5,073 bases of DNA from an uncultured Eggerthellaceae bacterium. Lineage in GTDB: Bacteria > Actinomycetota > Coriobacteriia > Coriobacteriales > Eggerthellaceae. The number at the start of each line of letters is the position of its first letter. Positions within the stretch are counted from its first letter, which is position 1. The notes beneath the pieces are model-generated. The model was not told the DNA's origin. It saw only the letters and a list, made by a program, of their open reading frames with translations, and did no database searches. This document shows positions 4,601-5,073 of the stretch, in pieces. The position numbers and the translations under genes are program-made. The stretch lies in the NCBI GenBank assembly GCA_934630485.1, contig CAKTWD010000105.1:1-5073 (forward strand), written 5' to 3'.

Positions 4601-5073
4601 CGTTGACGACGGCGAAGAACGCCGCCGCGTTCGATGCCTCTAATCTGAAGCTAATCGCTGACGGCGGTGCCACCGAGAGCGACCTCGCGAACTATCTGGG
4701 TAACATTTCGCAGGTCACGGTGGATGGCGTGGTGTATAACGCACAGGGCAAGGGCGCTGTGAAGATCGTCAACCAGGACGGTTCTCTGAACCTTGCTGCT
4801 GCAAACAAGGACGGCTCCTTGGTGTTCGCCGCGAACGGAGCATACGAGGTTGAAGTCGTCGCAACGGGCTACACCAGCAACCTGAAGTTCACGTACGCCA
4901 AGGTCGCCGACAAAGCTGCGCTTCAGAGTGCCATCCAGTCCGCTCTGAAGCTCGACAACGGCCAGAACGCCTACACCGCAAGCAGCTGGTCTGCCTTCCA
5001 GGCGGCGCTCAAGGATGCTCAAGGCGTGAACGAGTCCGTTTCCGCCACTGACGATGAGGTTGCCAACGCGCTT
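1672..5073 (+). CDS. Large exported modular protein: FMN-binding, Tp47-like and FIVAR domains, 3' truncated by window
   Basis: The frame runs 1134 codons from ATG 1672 to the window edge with no stop. Residues 1-38 are a signal peptide (R8-R9, hydrophobic 22-37, cut after AFA38). Residues 97-212 are an FMN_bind domain (DGKYQGTAV opening, DAVTTATISSNA at 189-200); T195 is at the position that ApbE links covalently to FMN in this family. Residues 224-540 match Tp47 of Treponema pallidum by YGYAGLTWAEYW (227-238), FDAVTRAT (266-273), LKYVPVKV (341-348), YYGDDATYTN (466-475) and YGTKFAADNW (480-489). Residues 551-620 are a FIVAR helical domain (YTVDSW). Residues 625-889 look like a second, diverged Tp47 module. 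Residues 890-1075 are beta-rich; 1011-1075 (VTVDGVVYN, VVATGY) may be an HID/DUF1533-like domain. A second FIVAR begins near 1078. Tp47 binds penicillin with weak beta-lactamase activity; that activity is not shown here. Likely a surface or wall-associated flavoprotein. Its C-terminal anchor and redox partner are not visible. Confidence 0.9.
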   Translation, partial: MIERNAVRRALASAGGNASKGMMAMALTLSLSPATAFAQTGDGEIEGAVGSDATNTETAAPQSSEGVQTSSISIENYTLDGGSNAAVSQGASYDLSKIADGKYQGTAVADSNDPLNKGDEWNVESYDVSVTVTVANSKIVKVEVADYSSLGDDDWDRMDKAVNGYSKKGTSYEGVVSQIEAAGNTNGIDAVTTATISSNAIKTAVDNALQAAYDEQNAKPAESEYTYGYAGLTWAEYWAAEGVQAAGSAASSGDLDSRSEADKGAFDAVTRATANHGLHRGSYQCMATIYTNEGETFELATWATDGKSFTTTDGKTVTWNRGSMTCDGASYTLKDYEVTGLKYVPVKVKTSDLDAFKATHRFVPNGETLAGGYGEGQLSSYSGLVADVDADTNGLKTVTVSDGSCSFSAAAAGTDSGIKDQALKTATGIEPTVKEASGSYGEFLRVDLNGNYGDLGANMQSVTWTYYGDDATYTNALVTYGTKFAADNWMHKSMGIQLGLTDSLRCQLPAGTNGTGYWTVTVHALGYADASWDFQATEDNIVGVKVPVTEATKAQLQSLYDKAAALDKTKYTVDSWKASSIETETAETKELLEKADLSESEAAEQITHLQGALDALVSLYPEVGSYVLMNIPYSDFYAAEQNNSGTDVVTSATKQKTLAGSLVAGSYHVNADGSDITGATFAVKVGSVNIDWSKFKRVTDSDSVDITTSIKGKTSTTTYSGRDALFQAPSYSYYVLPEGETPANYKEVTVDESGNLKFSEVEGKPAVVLSDVTAEFTTNSKYGDYEIDFSNLREQMLDADGNQAVVYGAVVNAADEAGKVEGYGMRALENIWKGKELAWSCGFVTEAHGSPLSSTYYKSMMGKTIKSVVFYTSTGTYTVAMDQYVPVKVSTDEGAISIQKSASLDDTSFIGMKSTLPGGFDAQYSIEGWNGDVEVSNASSGPYASVMRIPDGTQPGGYTIVATDKSGKYAPLSATFTLTTAKNAAAFDASNLKLIADGGATESDLANYLGNISQVTVDGVVYNAQGKGAVKIVNQDGSLNLAAANKDGSLVFAANGAYEVEVVATGYTSNLKFTYAKVADKAALQSAIQSALKLDNGQNAYTASSWSAFQAALKDAQGVNESVSATDDEVANAL

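Noticed and set aside
4317..5022. Minus strand frames near the right edge (4317-4673, 4651-5022)
   Set aside because: They are antisense to the beta-rich and FIVAR parts of the surface protein and have no recognisable features.

Overview
The window looks like chromosomal DNA from a GC-rich Gram-positive actinobacterium. It is most likely of the class Coriobacteriia, family Eggerthellaceae (relatives of Eggerthella, Gordonibacter, Slackia). That placement is an inference from codon use, a PASTA protein with a bacterial-repeat tail, and a giant exported protein joining FMN-binding, Tp47-like and FIVAR domains. No marker gene in the window proves it.

Layout. Positions 1-756 hold the 3' end of a PASTA-domain protein, probably the extracellular end of a PknB/Stk1-type serine/threonine kinase that senses cell-wall fragments. 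A short gap with an extended -10 promoter leads into an intact tRNA-Arg(CCU) gene at 808-883 with an encoded CCA, followed by a strong rho-independent terminator (892-928) and a second large hairpin (934-964). From 965 to 1671 there is no convincing gene, but the DNA is rich in structure. It holds a C8 tract, a 24-bp inverted repeat enclosing about 100 nt (1171-1321), a 17-bp palindrome beside three evenly spaced AGTTA motifs (1353-1417), a sigma70-type promoter (1405-1433), a hairpin at the predicted 5' end of the transcript (1447-1496), and four degenerate 35-nt tandem repeats (1524-1647) running into the ribosome binding site of the next gene.

Positions 1672-5073 are one uninterrupted + strand reading frame of 1134 codons that leaves the window without a stop. 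It encodes an exported modular protein: signal peptide, FMN_bind domain with a candidate covalent flavin site, a full-length module resembling the Treponema pallidum 47-kDa lipoprotein Tp47, a FIVAR helical domain, a second diverged Tp47-like module, beta-rich domains including a possible HID/DUF1533-like one, and the start of a second FIVAR domain.

How it fits together. Both proteins act outside the membrane. The PASTA protein would report on peptidoglycan. The second would be a flavinylated surface protein whose long structured leader suggests post-transcriptional control. The most unusual features are the flavin domain fused to a duplicated Tp47-like module, and the 35-nt leader repeats, which resemble one arm of the upstream inverted repeat.
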